Part shown: positions 25,789 through 33,744 of the stretch, one piece after another
Layout: every line of letters begins with the position of its first letter
Position numbering within the stretch: the first letter of the stretch is position 1
Source: Bradyrhizobium sp. U87765 SZCCT0048
GTDB taxonomy: Bacteria > Pseudomonadota > Alphaproteobacteria > Rhizobiales > Xanthobacteraceae
Reading direction: 5' to 3'
Assembly: GCF_018131225.1 (NCBI RefSeq)
Contig: NZ_JAFCMM010000006.1
Location: 310,001-374,000, forward strand
DNA: 64,000 bases
The notes under the pieces: generated by a model
What the model saw: the letters and a program-made list of their open reading frames with translations, nothing else
The model's database searches: none
What the model was told of the DNA's origin: nothing
Position numbers and translations under genes: made by a program

Positions 25789-26577
25789 TCAGGCGCCCCG
25801 CACCAGGAAGGTGTTGCTGCGCGTCCTGCCGGTGATGGCATAGCCCCGCGCCACCATGTCGTCGATGCAGTCCTGCGCCCACAGGTTGCGCTCGAGGTGT
25901 TCGATGGCGACGGCGGTCGGCCACAGCGTCGCCGGGGCGTCGCGGAAGAACGGCACCAGAGCCTTGTCCTCATAGCCCTCGACGTCGATCTTGAGCGCGT
26001 CGACATGGTCGATGCCGTTGTCGGCGAGGAGGCCCGCGAGCCGCCGCGACGGCACCTTGAAGTCGCCCTGCCCGACGCGCGAGGCGCCGAGATTGGTCGA
26101 CGGCGTGCCGATGGTGACTTCGCCGTCGATGTCGCCCGCCGCAGCCTCGACCAGCGTGACGTTGCGGAACGGCAGTTCGCCGATGTTGAAGCGCAGCCGC
26201 GCCCGCGCGGTCGGGTGCGGCTCGATCGCGATGACGCGGCCGCTCGCGCCGACATGAAGCGCGAGCACGACCGCGAAGGTGCCGACATTGGCGCCGACAT
26301 CGACGAACACGCCGCCCGCGGGCAGGTGCTGGCGCAGGAAGTCGAGCTCCTCGATGTTGTATCGGGGATTGAACAGCGCGCCGCGCTCGGTGCCACTGTC
26401 GTGGTGATGCAGGCGGAAGCGCGCGCCCTGGTAGGTGGTGTCGACCGGGGCGGGGCCGATCAGGCGCGACATCAGCGGGCGGAACGCGCCGCGCTTGAGC
26501 CGGGAGCCCTGGATGACGCGGAGCAGCATCGTCTGTACCGAATTCGGGGCGTGCGTTCCGAACGGGGCGTCGGCCAT
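25789..26577 (-). CDS. FkbM-family methyltransferase
   Basis: A 262-residue class I methyltransferase. SAM motif I is FVDVGANVGTFAVV at residues 91-104, the acidic post-I region is AIEPHP at 117-122, and LKIDVEGYE near residue 200 is the FkbM signature. Family members methylate hydroxyls on sugars and secondary metabolites. It lies on the same strand as flgFGAH, 262 bases after flgH, inside the flagellar cluster. A role in modifying a surface or flagellar glycan is possible but is inference. The ATG at 26577 has AGGGA upstream. Confidence 0.88.
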   Translation of the reverse strand: MADAPFGTHAPNSVQTMLLRVIQGSRLKRGAFRPLMSRLIGPAPVDTTYQGARFRLHHHDSGTERGALFNPRYNIEELDFLRQHLPAGGVFVDVGANVGTFAVVLALHVGASGRVIAIEPHPTARARLRFNIGELPFRNVTLVEAAAGDIDGEVTIGTPSTNLGASRVGQGDFKVPSRRLAGLLADNGIDHVDALKIDVEGYEDKALVPFFRDAPATLWPTAVAIEHLERNLWAQDCIDDMVARGYAITGRTRSNTFLVRGA

Positions 26578-26839
26578 GAGGGGTCCCTGGAGAGGCGTTT
26601 GCTGCCGGGCTCGGTACCACATCGCCGCGCCGGCCGTCGAGCGCGCCGCGGCTGGCGGCCGCGCCGCTGCGCACGGCATGGGCCGCGCCGGCGGCCGGCC
26701 CAAAAAGCCGCGGCCCCCGGCAGGGGAGATGCCGGAGGCCGCGTCGTTCACTTTGCCGCGCCTAGGTTCGCGGCAAAGTGTGGGAGCTCTGGGAGCGCCG
26801 CGCCGGGGAGAGGGGCGCGGCGGGGAGGGGATCGCCGGA

Positions 26840-27601
26840 TCAGAACGGCAGCAGGACGTCGAGCACCTGCTGGCCATAGCGCGGCTGCTGCACGTCGGTG
26901 ATCTGGCCGCGGCCGCCATAGGCGATTCGGGCCTCGGCGATCTTGCTGGAGTCGATGGTGTTGTCGCTCTGGATGTCCTCCGGGCGGACGATGCCGGCAA
27001 CCACCAGTTCGCGCACCTCGAAGTTGACGCGGATTTCCTGCTTGCCCTCGACCACGAGATTGCCGTTCGGCAGGATCTGCGTCACCACGGCGGCGACGTT
27101 GGTGGTCAGTGCTTCCTGGCGCACCACCGAGCCCTTGCCGTCGCTCGACGACGTCGAATCCGCGGTCAGCGTCCGGCCGGGAAGCGCCTTGGCTGCGGTG
27201 CCGGTCAGCCACTGCGAGCCGAGGAAGGCGGTGGTGCCGCTGTCTTCCTTGTTGGTGCGGCTGCGCTGGGTCTCGTTGGCGATGTTGGCGGTGTCGTTGA
27301 TGTTCACCGTCACGGTCAGGATGTCGCCGACCTGCGCGGCGCGCTGGTCCTTGAAGAACGCCCGCGAGCCAGTGCGCCACAGCGAGTTGGGATTGTACGA
27401 CACCGGCTGCGGTGTCGGCATTGGCATCTGTACCGGCTTGTAGCCGGCCTTGGCCGTCGGGTTGTCGATCGCCGACAGCGGCGGCTTCTCGCCGATCATC
27501 GACAGGCGGTCCACCGCCGAGCAGCCGCCGGCGAGGCCGGACAGGCCGATGAGGCTGAAGGCGAGAACGACACGACTGAACGGAAACGTGACCATGAACA
27601 T
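26840..27601 (-). CDS. flgH: Flagellar L-ring protein FlgH
   Basis: A 253-residue outer-membrane lipoprotein. The lipobox LAGGC places the lipidated Cys at about residue 27. Family blocks: SLWRTGSRAFFKDQRAAQVGD, ILTVTVNIND, LPNGNLVVEGKQEI, and REDIQ-like PEDIQSDNTIDS. It forms the L ring with the FlgI P ring. The ATG at 27601 overlaps the flgA stop (TAATG); an ATG at 27595 is an alternative. Last gene of flgF-flgG-flgA-flgH. Confidence 0.96.
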   Translation of the reverse strand: MFMVTFPFSRVVLAFSLIGLSGLAGGCSAVDRLSMIGEKPPLSAIDNPTAKAGYKPVQMPMPTPQPVSYNPNSLWRTGSRAFFKDQRAAQVGDILTVTVNINDTANIANETQRSRTNKEDSGTTAFLGSQWLTGTAAKALPGRTLTADSTSSSDGKGSVVRQEALTTNVAAVVTQILPNGNLVVEGKQEIRVNFEVRELVVAGIVRPEDIQSDNTIDSSKIAEARIAYGGRGQITDVQQPRYGQQVLDVLLPF

Positions 27602-28710
27602 TACTCGGCGTTGACGGCAGGGCTATTCGACGGAAGGGCGGCGGAGAGGGTAATGGCGCGCGGCGTTGCGACGGAGATGGTGACCTGGGCCGGACCCGTC
27701 ACCACGCCCTGAACGACACGCTTGGACTGCGGGTTGAGCACGGAGACGGAGTCGCCCTCGCTGCCGCTGTCGACGGCCTTGGCGCGCATCGTCAGGTAGA
27801 GGCTGTCGGTCTGGTAGATCAGCGTCACCGGCTGGTCGCGCTGCACGAGGTCGGGCTTGGCGATGTCGGCCATCCGCACCACCTGGCCGGAATGGATCGG
27901 CTTGCGGGTCTGCATGCCGATCACCTGTTCGCGCCGCAGGCCATCCTTGCCGACCTCGACCTTGGGGCGGCGCTCGATGGCGACATCGGAGGCACGCACC
28001 GTCTCGCCGCGATCGAGGCCGCGCGTCAGCACCACGGCTTCGATCGTCTCGATCGCGGTGCCGGTGAAGCGCAGGCGGGTCGGGGAAGCGAGGTTGCCGT
28101 TGGCGATCTCGAACAACACGTCGAAGCGGCCGTTGCGGGCGTCGTAGCGGGTCGCGATCGGCTGCATGCTGCCGGTGTTGGTGGGGTCCAGCTGCAGCGT
28201 CCGCAGGTCGCGGTCGAAGGTGATGGTGAGATCGGCAGCGTTGCCAAGGCCGTTGCGGCGTTCCAGCGCGCGGCCGACCTGCTTCTCGATTTCCCGGCTG
28301 GTCAGTGTGCGCGCGAGGCGCGTGACCGAGATTTCCTGCAGGTCGCCGGTATCGACGCCGGTCACCTGGTAGTTGCGCAGCGTCGCCAGCACCTGGGCGG
28401 TCGACAGCGCCCCGGTCGTGCCGAGATCCGGCGCGCGGTAGACCGCAATCTGCGCCGCGCTGCCGGCGTTGTCGACGAGGTCGCCGATCCGCACCACGTC
28501 GCTCGATACCGAGACGCTGGCGCGCAGCACCGGCGTGCCGATGCGTTCCAAACTGGCGGCCTCGCTGATCGCGTCCGGCAGCGTCGCGGCGTCGGTGGCC
28601 GCGTTGGCGGTCACGGCGGCAGCAGTGGTGGATTGGGCGAGCGCCGCGGCGCTCGGGCCGAGCAGGGCGACACTGACGAGAAGGGCGCGCAGGATCATGG
28701 GCGATCTCAT
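27601..28710 (-). CDS. flgA: Flagellar P-ring assembly chaperone FlgA
   Basis: A 369-residue periplasmic protein. The signal peptide is residues 1-25 (MRSPMILRALLVSVALLG...). The N-terminal domain has SREIEKQVGRALERRNGL. A C-terminal SAF/ChapFlgA domain at about 220-360 has VLTRGLDRGETVRASDVAIE and HSGQVVRMADIAKPDLVQRD. It assists FlgI polymerisation. It starts 3 bases after the flgG stop and overlaps flgH by one base. Confidence 0.94.
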   Translation of the reverse strand: MRSPMILRALLVSVALLGPSAAALAQSTTAAAVTANAATDAATLPDAISEAASLERIGTPVLRASVSVSSDVVRIGDLVDNAGSAAQIAVYRAPDLGTTGALSTAQVLATLRNYQVTGVDTGDLQEISVTRLARTLTSREIEKQVGRALERRNGLGNAADLTITFDRDLRTLQLDPTNTGSMQPIATRYDARNGRFDVLFEIANGNLASPTRLRFTGTAIETIEAVVLTRGLDRGETVRASDVAIERRPKVEVGKDGLRREQVIGMQTRKPIHSGQVVRMADIAKPDLVQRDQPVTLIYQTDSLYLTMRAKAVDSGSEGDSVSVLNPQSKRVVQGVVTGPAQVTISVATPRAITLSAALPSNSPAVNAE

Positions 28711-28713
28711 GGC

Positions 28714-29502
28714 TTAGCGGAACATGCCGGAGGTGGACTGCAGCATCTGGTCGGCGGCGCTGACCACCTTGGCGTTCATTTCGTAGGCGCGCTGCGCAGA
28801 GATCAGGGTCGAGACCTCGGTCACCACGTCGACGTTGGATTGCTCGAGGCGGCCCTGCTGCATGGTGCCCGCACCATCGTTGCCGGCGGTGCCGTCCTGC
28901 GGCTGGCCGGAAGCCGGCGTGTCGGTGTAGCTGTTGTTGCCGATCGGCAGCAGGCCTTCCTTGTTGATGAAGCGGGTGATGCCGATCGTGCCGATCACGG
29001 TCGATGTCGTGGTGCCGGCAGGCGTCACCGAGACCTGGCCCTGGGTGTTGATGGTGAGGCCGGTCGAGTTCTGCGGAATGGTGATCGTCGGCTGCACCGG
29101 GTTGCCCTGGGCGTTGACGATGCGGCCGGTCTGGTCCTGCTGGAAGGTGCCGTCGCGGGTGTACGTGAAGGTGCCGTCCGGCATCTGGATCTTGAAGAAG
29201 CCCTCGCCGCTGATCGCGATGTCGAGGTCGTTGCCGGTCGGCAGTGTCGTGCCCTGGCCCATCGAGCGCGGCGTGCCGACGATCTTGACGCCGCCGCCGA
29301 CGTCGACACCGACTGGAAGAATGGTGCCCTGTTCGGATGCCTGGGCGCCGATGCGGCGCACGTGCTCGTACATCAGGTCCTGGAACGCCGCCCGCTGTTT
29401 CTTGTAGGCGGTGGTGTTCATGTTGGCGATGTTGTTCGAAATGACCTGGACGCTGAGTTCCTGGGCAGCCATTCCGGTCGCGGCGGTGAAAAGAGCGCGC
29501 AT
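28714..29502 (-). CDS. flgG: Flagellar distal rod protein FlgG
   Basis: A 262-residue rod protein at the family's usual length. N-terminal MRALFTAATGMAAQELSVQV and NNIANMNTTAYKKQRAAF; C-terminal NVDVVTEVSTLISAQRAYEM. Inside, FKIQMPDGTFTYTRDG is the usual FlgG core. It is exported without a Sec signal through the flagellar apparatus. It lies 12 bases after flgF in the flgFGAH operon. Confidence 0.97.
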   Translation of the reverse strand: MRALFTAATGMAAQELSVQVISNNIANMNTTAYKKQRAAFQDLMYEHVRRIGAQASEQGTILPVGVDVGGGVKIVGTPRSMGQGTTLPTGNDLDIAISGEGFFKIQMPDGTFTYTRDGTFQQDQTGRIVNAQGNPVQPTITIPQNSTGLTINTQGQVSVTPAGTTTSTVIGTIGITRFINKEGLLPIGNNSYTDTPASGQPQDGTAGNDGAGTMQQGRLEQSNVDVVTEVSTLISAQRAYEMNAKVVSAADQMLQSTSGMFR

Positions 29503-29514
29503 GGATCAGGGTCC

Positions 29515-30282
29515 TCAGCTCGGAACGTCGGCGAGTTTGTCGAGCGAGCTTTTGCGAAGGTCGCCCTGTTGCTGCAGGATGGCGGACACGTTCTGGTAGG
29601 TTCGCGTCACTTCGACGAGACGGCTCATCTCGCGCACCGCGTTGACGTTCGAGCGTTCGAGGTAGCCCTGCCGGATCCGCGACGTCGGATCGGCCTGGGC
29701 CGGCGTGCCGTTCGGCGCCGAGTAGAGGTTGGTGCCTTCCTTCTGCAGCTGGTCCATCTGGGCGAAGTTGACGAGGCGCAGCTTGCCGCGAATCGAATCG
29801 GTCTTGGAGTTGGCGCCCTCGACCACGGTGACGATACCGGTGTCCGAGATGACGATGTCATGATCGGTCGGCTGGAAGGTGATCGGACCGCCGGTGCCGA
29901 GCACGAGGTTGCCGTCCGCAGTGACGAGCTGCCCCTGCGCGTTGATCTGCAGCTCGCCGTTGCGCGTGTAGCGCTCGCCGGCGGGCGTCTGCACCGCGAG
30001 GAAGCCGTTGCCGTCGATGGCGACATTGAGCGGATTGTCGGTGCGCTCGTTCGGACCGCCCGAATAGTCGCGCCAGGACGCCGTGTCCTGGACATAGCTC
30101 AGCTGGCGGTCGCGCCCGACGAAGTTGTCGGCGCGGGCGACCGGCATCATGTATTCCTGGAATCGCGAATTGTCGGCCTTGAAGCCGGTGGTGTTCATAT
30201 TCGCGACGTTGTTCGAAATCACGTCGATCTGACGCTCGAGCGTCATCTGACGTGACAATCCGATGAGGAGGGTATTCTCCAT
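29515..30282 (-). CDS. flgF: Flagellar proximal rod protein FlgF
   Basis: A 255-residue rod protein. N-terminal MENTLLIGLSRQMTLERQID and NNVANMNTTGFKADNSRFQE; C-terminal YLERSNVNAVREMSRLVEVT. It is shorter than FlgG in the C-terminal helix. GGGGAGA lies 9 bases before the ATG. First gene of flgF-flgG-flgA-flgH, with a sigma-54 promoter about 108 bases upstream. Confidence 0.96.
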   Translation of the reverse strand: MENTLLIGLSRQMTLERQIDVISNNVANMNTTGFKADNSRFQEYMMPVARADNFVGRDRQLSYVQDTASWRDYSGGPNERTDNPLNVAIDGNGFLAVQTPAGERYTRNGELQINAQGQLVTADGNLVLGTGGPITFQPTDHDIVISDTGIVTVVEGANSKTDSIRGKLRLVNFAQMDQLQKEGTNLYSAPNGTPAQADPTSRIRQGYLERSNVNAVREMSRLVEVTRTYQNVSAILQQQGDLRKSSLDKLADVPS

Positions 30283-30389
30283 CGGCTGGTTCTCCCCTTG
30301 ATGGACCGTCGCCCGACCCTCCCAAGGCCGTGTCGCCGCTCCGCTGAGCTGTCGGGTTCTCCCAAACCTTTGGCTCGCTCCATTTCAAA

Positions 30390-30404
30390 GCGAGACTCGT
30401 GCCA
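30390..30404 (-). promoter_or_regulatory. Sigma-54 promoter of the flgF-flgG-flgA-flgH operon
   Basis: On the minus strand: TGGCACG-AGTC-TCGC, with GG and GC exactly 10 bases apart. The -24 half is identical to that of the flgE promoter. GGCAAG half sites at about 30453 and 30472 and TTGCCGGCA at about 30489 lie at enhancer distance upstream. No gene occupies 30283-30653. The plus-strand fliL promoter must also lie there; GTTAACCAT at about 30534 is a CtrA half site only. Confidence 0.85.
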
Positions 30405-30653
30405 GAGCTGAAATGTATTTCCCTGCAATGACTTGAGCGCGGCAAGGGGGTGCGCGCGGGCGGCAAGAAAGGTCTTGTTGACCATAATTGCCGGCAGAAT
30501 TTTCCTAGCTGCGGGGCGAAAGAAAGGTTCTGTTAACCATTGTAAACCTAGTGTTGTCGTCAGGGCGCTTGGGGCGCCGGCGGCCTTTGTTTCGCGTATT
30601 TCCAGCCTGTTCGGCAGCATCGAGCTCACTCCCGGGACAGGAGCGGGGCAGCG

Positions 30654-31142
30654 ATGGCAGATGATCAACCAGAGGATGGCGCCGGCGAAGGCTCCGCCAC
30701 GCCGAAGAGCAAGTTCAAGCTCATCGTCGCCGTTGTCGGGGTGTTCGTCGTGCTGAGCGGCGGCGCTGCGTCCTATTTCCTGTTCATGCGGCCGAAGGCC
30801 GAAGAGAAGCACGCCGAAGCGCCGGCGCCGAAGCCGCCGGTGTTCGTCGACGTGCCCGAGGTGCTGGTCAACCTGTCCAGCCTGCCGGGCGAGCGCGTGC
30901 AGTATCTCAAGGTCAAGATCGCCCTCGAGGTTAAGGACCAGCCGGTGGTGGCGCAGATCACGCCGGCGATGCCGCGGGTGCAGGACATCTTCCAGACCTA
31001 CATGCGCGAGCTGCGGGCGAGCGATCTCAGCGGCTCGGCGGGCATGTTCCGCCTCAAGGAAGAGCTGACGCGGCGGGTCAACGCCGCCGTCCAGCCGGCG
31101 CAGGTCAACGCCGTGCTGTTCAAAGAAATCGTCGTGCAGTGA
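30654..31142 (+). CDS. fliL: Flagellar basal-body-associated protein FliL
   Basis: A 162-residue protein. A Gly/Asp/Glu-rich N-terminus (1-20), one membrane helix at 22-45, an Ala/Pro/Lys linker, then the periplasmic FliL domain (VDVPEVLVNLSS, YLKVKIALEVKD, ELTRRVNAAVQ). FliL surrounds the stator units and stabilises or modulates torque. GGAG-rich sequence precedes the ATG. First gene of fliL-fliM-DUF6468-motE. Confidence 0.95.
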   Translation: MADDQPEDGAGEGSATPKSKFKLIVAVVGVFVVLSGGAASYFLFMRPKAEEKHAEAPAPKPPVFVDVPEVLVNLSSLPGERVQYLKVKIALEVKDQPVVAQITPAMPRVQDIFQTYMRELRASDLSGSAGMFRLKEELTRRVNAAVQPAQVNAVLFKEIVVQ

Positions 31143-31162
31143 CAGAGCGGAGCTAGGAAGTC

Positions 31163-32356
31163 GTGGCGCCGGGCGATGTCGATCAGGATGCACTAGCCGC
31201 CGAATGGGGCGCGGCGCTGGATTCGGAGGATCCGGAAGCCGCTGCCGCGGAAGCGGCTGCGAACGAACTCACGGAGGCGATGGCGGAGCAGTGGGCCGCC
31301 ATGGTCGACGAGAGCAGCCGCGGGCTGTCGGCCAACGCCGGCGAGCGGGTGCTCTCGCAGGAAGAGATCGACAACCTGCTCGGCTTCAGCGTCGGGGAGG
31401 TCAATCTCGACGACAATTCCGGCATCCGCTCGATCATCGATTCGGCGATGGTGTCCTACGAGCGTCTGCCGATGCTCGAAATCGTGTTCGACCGGCTCGT
31501 CCGGCTGATGACGACATCGCTGCGCAACTTCACCTCCGACAACGTCGAAGTCTCGCTCGACCGCATCACCTCGGTGCGGTTCGGCGACTATATGAACTCG
31601 ATTCCGCTGCCGGCGGTGCTGTCGGTGTTCAAGGCCGAGGAGTGGGAGAACTTCGGGCTCGCCACCGTCGATTCGAGCCTGATCTACTCGATGATCGACG
31701 TCCTGCTGGGCGGCCGGCGCGGCACCGCGTCGCTGCGCATCGAGGGGCGGCCCTACACCACGATCGAGACCAACCTCGTCAAGCGCCTCGTCGAGGTGGT
31801 GCTGGCGGACGCCGAGCAGGCGTTCCGGCCGCTGTCGCCGGTGACGCTGACCATCGATCGTCTCGAGACCAATCCGCGCTTCGCCGCCATCAGCCGGCCG
31901 GCCAACGCCGCCATCCTGGTGCGCCTGCGCGTCGACATGGAAGACCGCGGCGGCAACGTAGAACTGCTGCTGCCCTACGCTACCATCGAACCGATCCGCG
32001 ACGTTCTGTTGCAGATGTTCATGGGCGAGAAGTTCGGTCGCGACCCGATCTGGGAAGGCCACCTCGCCACCGAGATCTCGCGCGCGCAGATTGCCGTCGA
32101 TGCTGTACTCTACGAATCGGAGATTCCATTGCGTCAGCTCATGCAGCTCAAGGTCGGCGATACCCTGCCGCTCCACATCCGCGCCGATGCCGCGGTGTCG
32201 GTGCGCTGTGGCAACGTCACGCTGACCGAGGGGCGCATGGGGCGCGTCGGCGATCGTGTCGCGATTCGCGTCACACGGCCGCTGCGCAAGCCGCACATGA
32301 CGCTCGCGATGTTCGAGAAGGCCGATGAGCAGACCAAGATGATGGAGGCACAATGA
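31163..32356 (+). CDS. fliM: Flagellar motor switch protein FliM
   Basis: A 397-residue C-ring protein. The usual N-terminal motif LSQEEIDNLLGF sits at residues 64-75, so there is a 60-residue acidic, Ala-rich extension ahead of it (EDPEAAAAEAAANELTEAM). The middle CheC-like domain has the RLVRLMTTSLRNF region. The C-terminal SpoA domain is at about 315-385 (LRQLMQLKVGDTLPL). The start is GTG with AGGAAG close upstream. It overlaps the next gene by 4 bases. Whether the extension changes CheY binding is not known. Confidence 0.95.
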   Translation: MAPGDVDQDALAAEWGAALDSEDPEAAAAEAAANELTEAMAEQWAAMVDESSRGLSANAGERVLSQEEIDNLLGFSVGEVNLDDNSGIRSIIDSAMVSYERLPMLEIVFDRLVRLMTTSLRNFTSDNVEVSLDRITSVRFGDYMNSIPLPAVLSVFKAEEWENFGLATVDSSLIYSMIDVLLGGRRGTASLRIEGRPYTTIETNLVKRLVEVVLADAEQAFRPLSPVTLTIDRLETNPRFAAISRPANAAILVRLRVDMEDRGGNVELLLPYATIEPIRDVLLQMFMGEKFGRDPIWEGHLATEISRAQIAVDAVLYESEIPLRQLMQLKVGDTLPLHIRADAAVSVRCGNVTLTEGRMGRVGDRVAIRVTRPLRKPHMTLAMFEKADEQTKMMEAQ

Positions 32357-32802
32357 ACCATTCCATGGGAATGATCATCGAGACACTTGTGGCGATGCTG
32401 CTGGTGGCGACGATTGGCTACTGCATGCTGCTCAACAGCCGTCTCAAGCGCCTCAAGGCCGACGAGCAGTCGCTCAAGGCGACCATTGCCGAGCTGATCA
32501 CGGCGACCGAGATCGCCGAGCGTGCGATCGGTGGCCTCAAGATCACGGTGCGCGAGTGCAACGAGAACCTCGGCAGCCGCCTCGAAGCCTCGTCCGACCT
32601 CGTCTCCGAGCTCGACAAGCGCCTGCTCGAGGGCGACGACCTGCTGCGCCGCCTGTCGCGGATCGTGTCCGCCGGCAAGCCGCGCGAGCCGCAGAGCGCG
32701 CCCGCCGCTGCGCCGTCGGCGCCGCCGACTTCGCCGCAGGCGATCGTCGCCGCCGCCCAGGCCTTCGCTGAACGCAAGCGCTCCGCAGGCCTCGCTGCAT
32801 GA
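32353..32802 (+). CDS. DUF6468 flagellar-operon protein
   Basis: A 149-residue protein with one N-terminal membrane helix (residues 7-27), a long helical, coiled-coil-like stretch at 30-105 (LKRLKADEQSLKATIAELI, TVRECNENLGSRLE) and a Pro/Ala-rich tail. DUF6468 proteins occur between fliM and motE-like genes in alphaproteobacteria; their role is not established. ATGA overlaps at both ends couple it to fliM and to the MotE-type gene. Confidence 0.82.
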   Translation: MNHSMGMIIETLVAMLLVATIGYCMLLNSRLKRLKADEQSLKATIAELITATEIAERAIGGLKITVRECNENLGSRLEASSDLVSELDKRLLEGDDLLRRLSRIVSAGKPREPQSAPAAAPSAPPTSPQAIVAAAQAFAERKRSAGLAA

Positions 32803-33626
32803 AGTCAGCCCGCAACTTCCGCGTCATTCCCCTCGTTCTGGCGGCGATCATTGGCCTCGTCGTGCTGAAGACGCTGGGACTGGTGCTGGACGGCGGCTAC
32901 ATCTTCAGTGATCGCGAGGTGCCGGCGCCGGCGCGGACGTCGTGGGCGCAGGAGATGCTGAACTTCCCGACCGGGCGGGCCTCGCGCCCGGCGATCGATC
33001 CCGTCGACATCACCGGATCGGTGTCGGCGAAGAAGGAGGACAAGGCCGAGGCGCCGAAGGAGGCGCCCAAGGCCGCCGCCAAGGAGGGGACGAAGGAAGC
33101 GGCCAGGCCGGCCGAGACGCCGATGCCCCAGCCGGTGGTGGTCACCCCCGACAGCCGCACCGTGTCGCCGTCGGAGCGCGCCATCCTCGAGCGGCTGCAG
33201 GAGCGCCGCCAGGAGCTCGAGGCGCGCGCGCGGGAGATCGATATCCGCGAGAACCTGCTGAAGGCGGCGGAGAAGCGCATCGAGGGCAAGGTCGAGGAAA
33301 TGAAGGCTGTCGAGGCGCGCATCGGCGCCGCCAGGGAGCAGAAGACCGAGGCCGACGCCGCCCGCTTCAAGGGCATCGTCACCATGTATGAGGCGATGAA
33401 GCCCAAGGACGCGGCCAAGATCTTCGACCGGCTCGACATGTCGGTGCTGATCGAGGTCGCCTCGCAGATCGCGCCGCGCAAGCTGTCCGATATCGTCGGC
33501 CTGATGCAGCCCGAGGCGGCCGAGCGCCTCACCGTCGAACTCGCCCGCCGCGCCGGCGGCGACAAGACCGCCGCCGCCAACGACCTGCCCAAGATCGAAG
33601 GCCGCCCGCCGCCCGATGCCAACTGA
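32799..33626 (+). CDS. MotE-type flagellar motor chaperone protein
   Basis: A 275-residue protein. One membrane helix at 10-30, a Lys/Glu/Ala/Pro-rich linker (80-120), a coiled coil at about 128-185 (ERAILERLQERRQELEARAR), then a MgtE-N-like helical domain at 190-260 (MYEAMKPKDAAKIFDRLD, LSDIVGLMQPEAAERLT). In Sinorhizobium MotE is a periplasmic chaperone for the motility protein MotC. The next gene here encodes a large secreted TPR protein, which may play the MotC-like part (inference). Confidence 0.85.
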   Translation: MKSARNFRVIPLVLAAIIGLVVLKTLGLVLDGGYIFSDREVPAPARTSWAQEMLNFPTGRASRPAIDPVDITGSVSAKKEDKAEAPKEAPKAAAKEGTKEAARPAETPMPQPVVVTPDSRTVSPSERAILERLQERRQELEARAREIDIRENLLKAAEKRIEGKVEEMKAVEARIGAAREQKTEADAARFKGIVTMYEAMKPKDAAKIFDRLDMSVLIEVASQIAPRKLSDIVGLMQPEAAERLTVELARRAGGDKTAAANDLPKIEGRPPPDAN

Positions 33627-33658
33627 GGCGGCGTGGCGCATGGGCCACCCGGGCTTGC

Positions 33659-33673
33659 TTAACAGCTCCTTAA
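33659..33673. promoter_or_regulatory. CtrA box upstream of the 1228-residue TPR protein
   Basis: TTAA-CAGCTCC-TTAA, a perfect match to the CtrA consensus, 72-86 bases before the start. It gives the large gene its own promoter region although it follows the fliL-fliM-motE genes closely. Confidence 0.78.
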
Positions 33674-33744
33674 ATGGCGGCCTCTAGAGTCGGTCCCGTC
33701 GAAACAGGGCCGCCAGTGGCGGCCGTGCAGGTGAGCCGCAGGAC

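Noticed and set aside
27892..30255. 787-codon plus-strand frame across flgA, flgG and flgF
   Set aside because: It spans three genuine flagellar genes on the other strand and has out-of-frame composition.
30530..30547. CtrA box before fliL (GTTAACCATTGTAAAC)
   Set aside because: Only one TTAA is present and the second half is TAAA at the wrong spacing; at most a half site.
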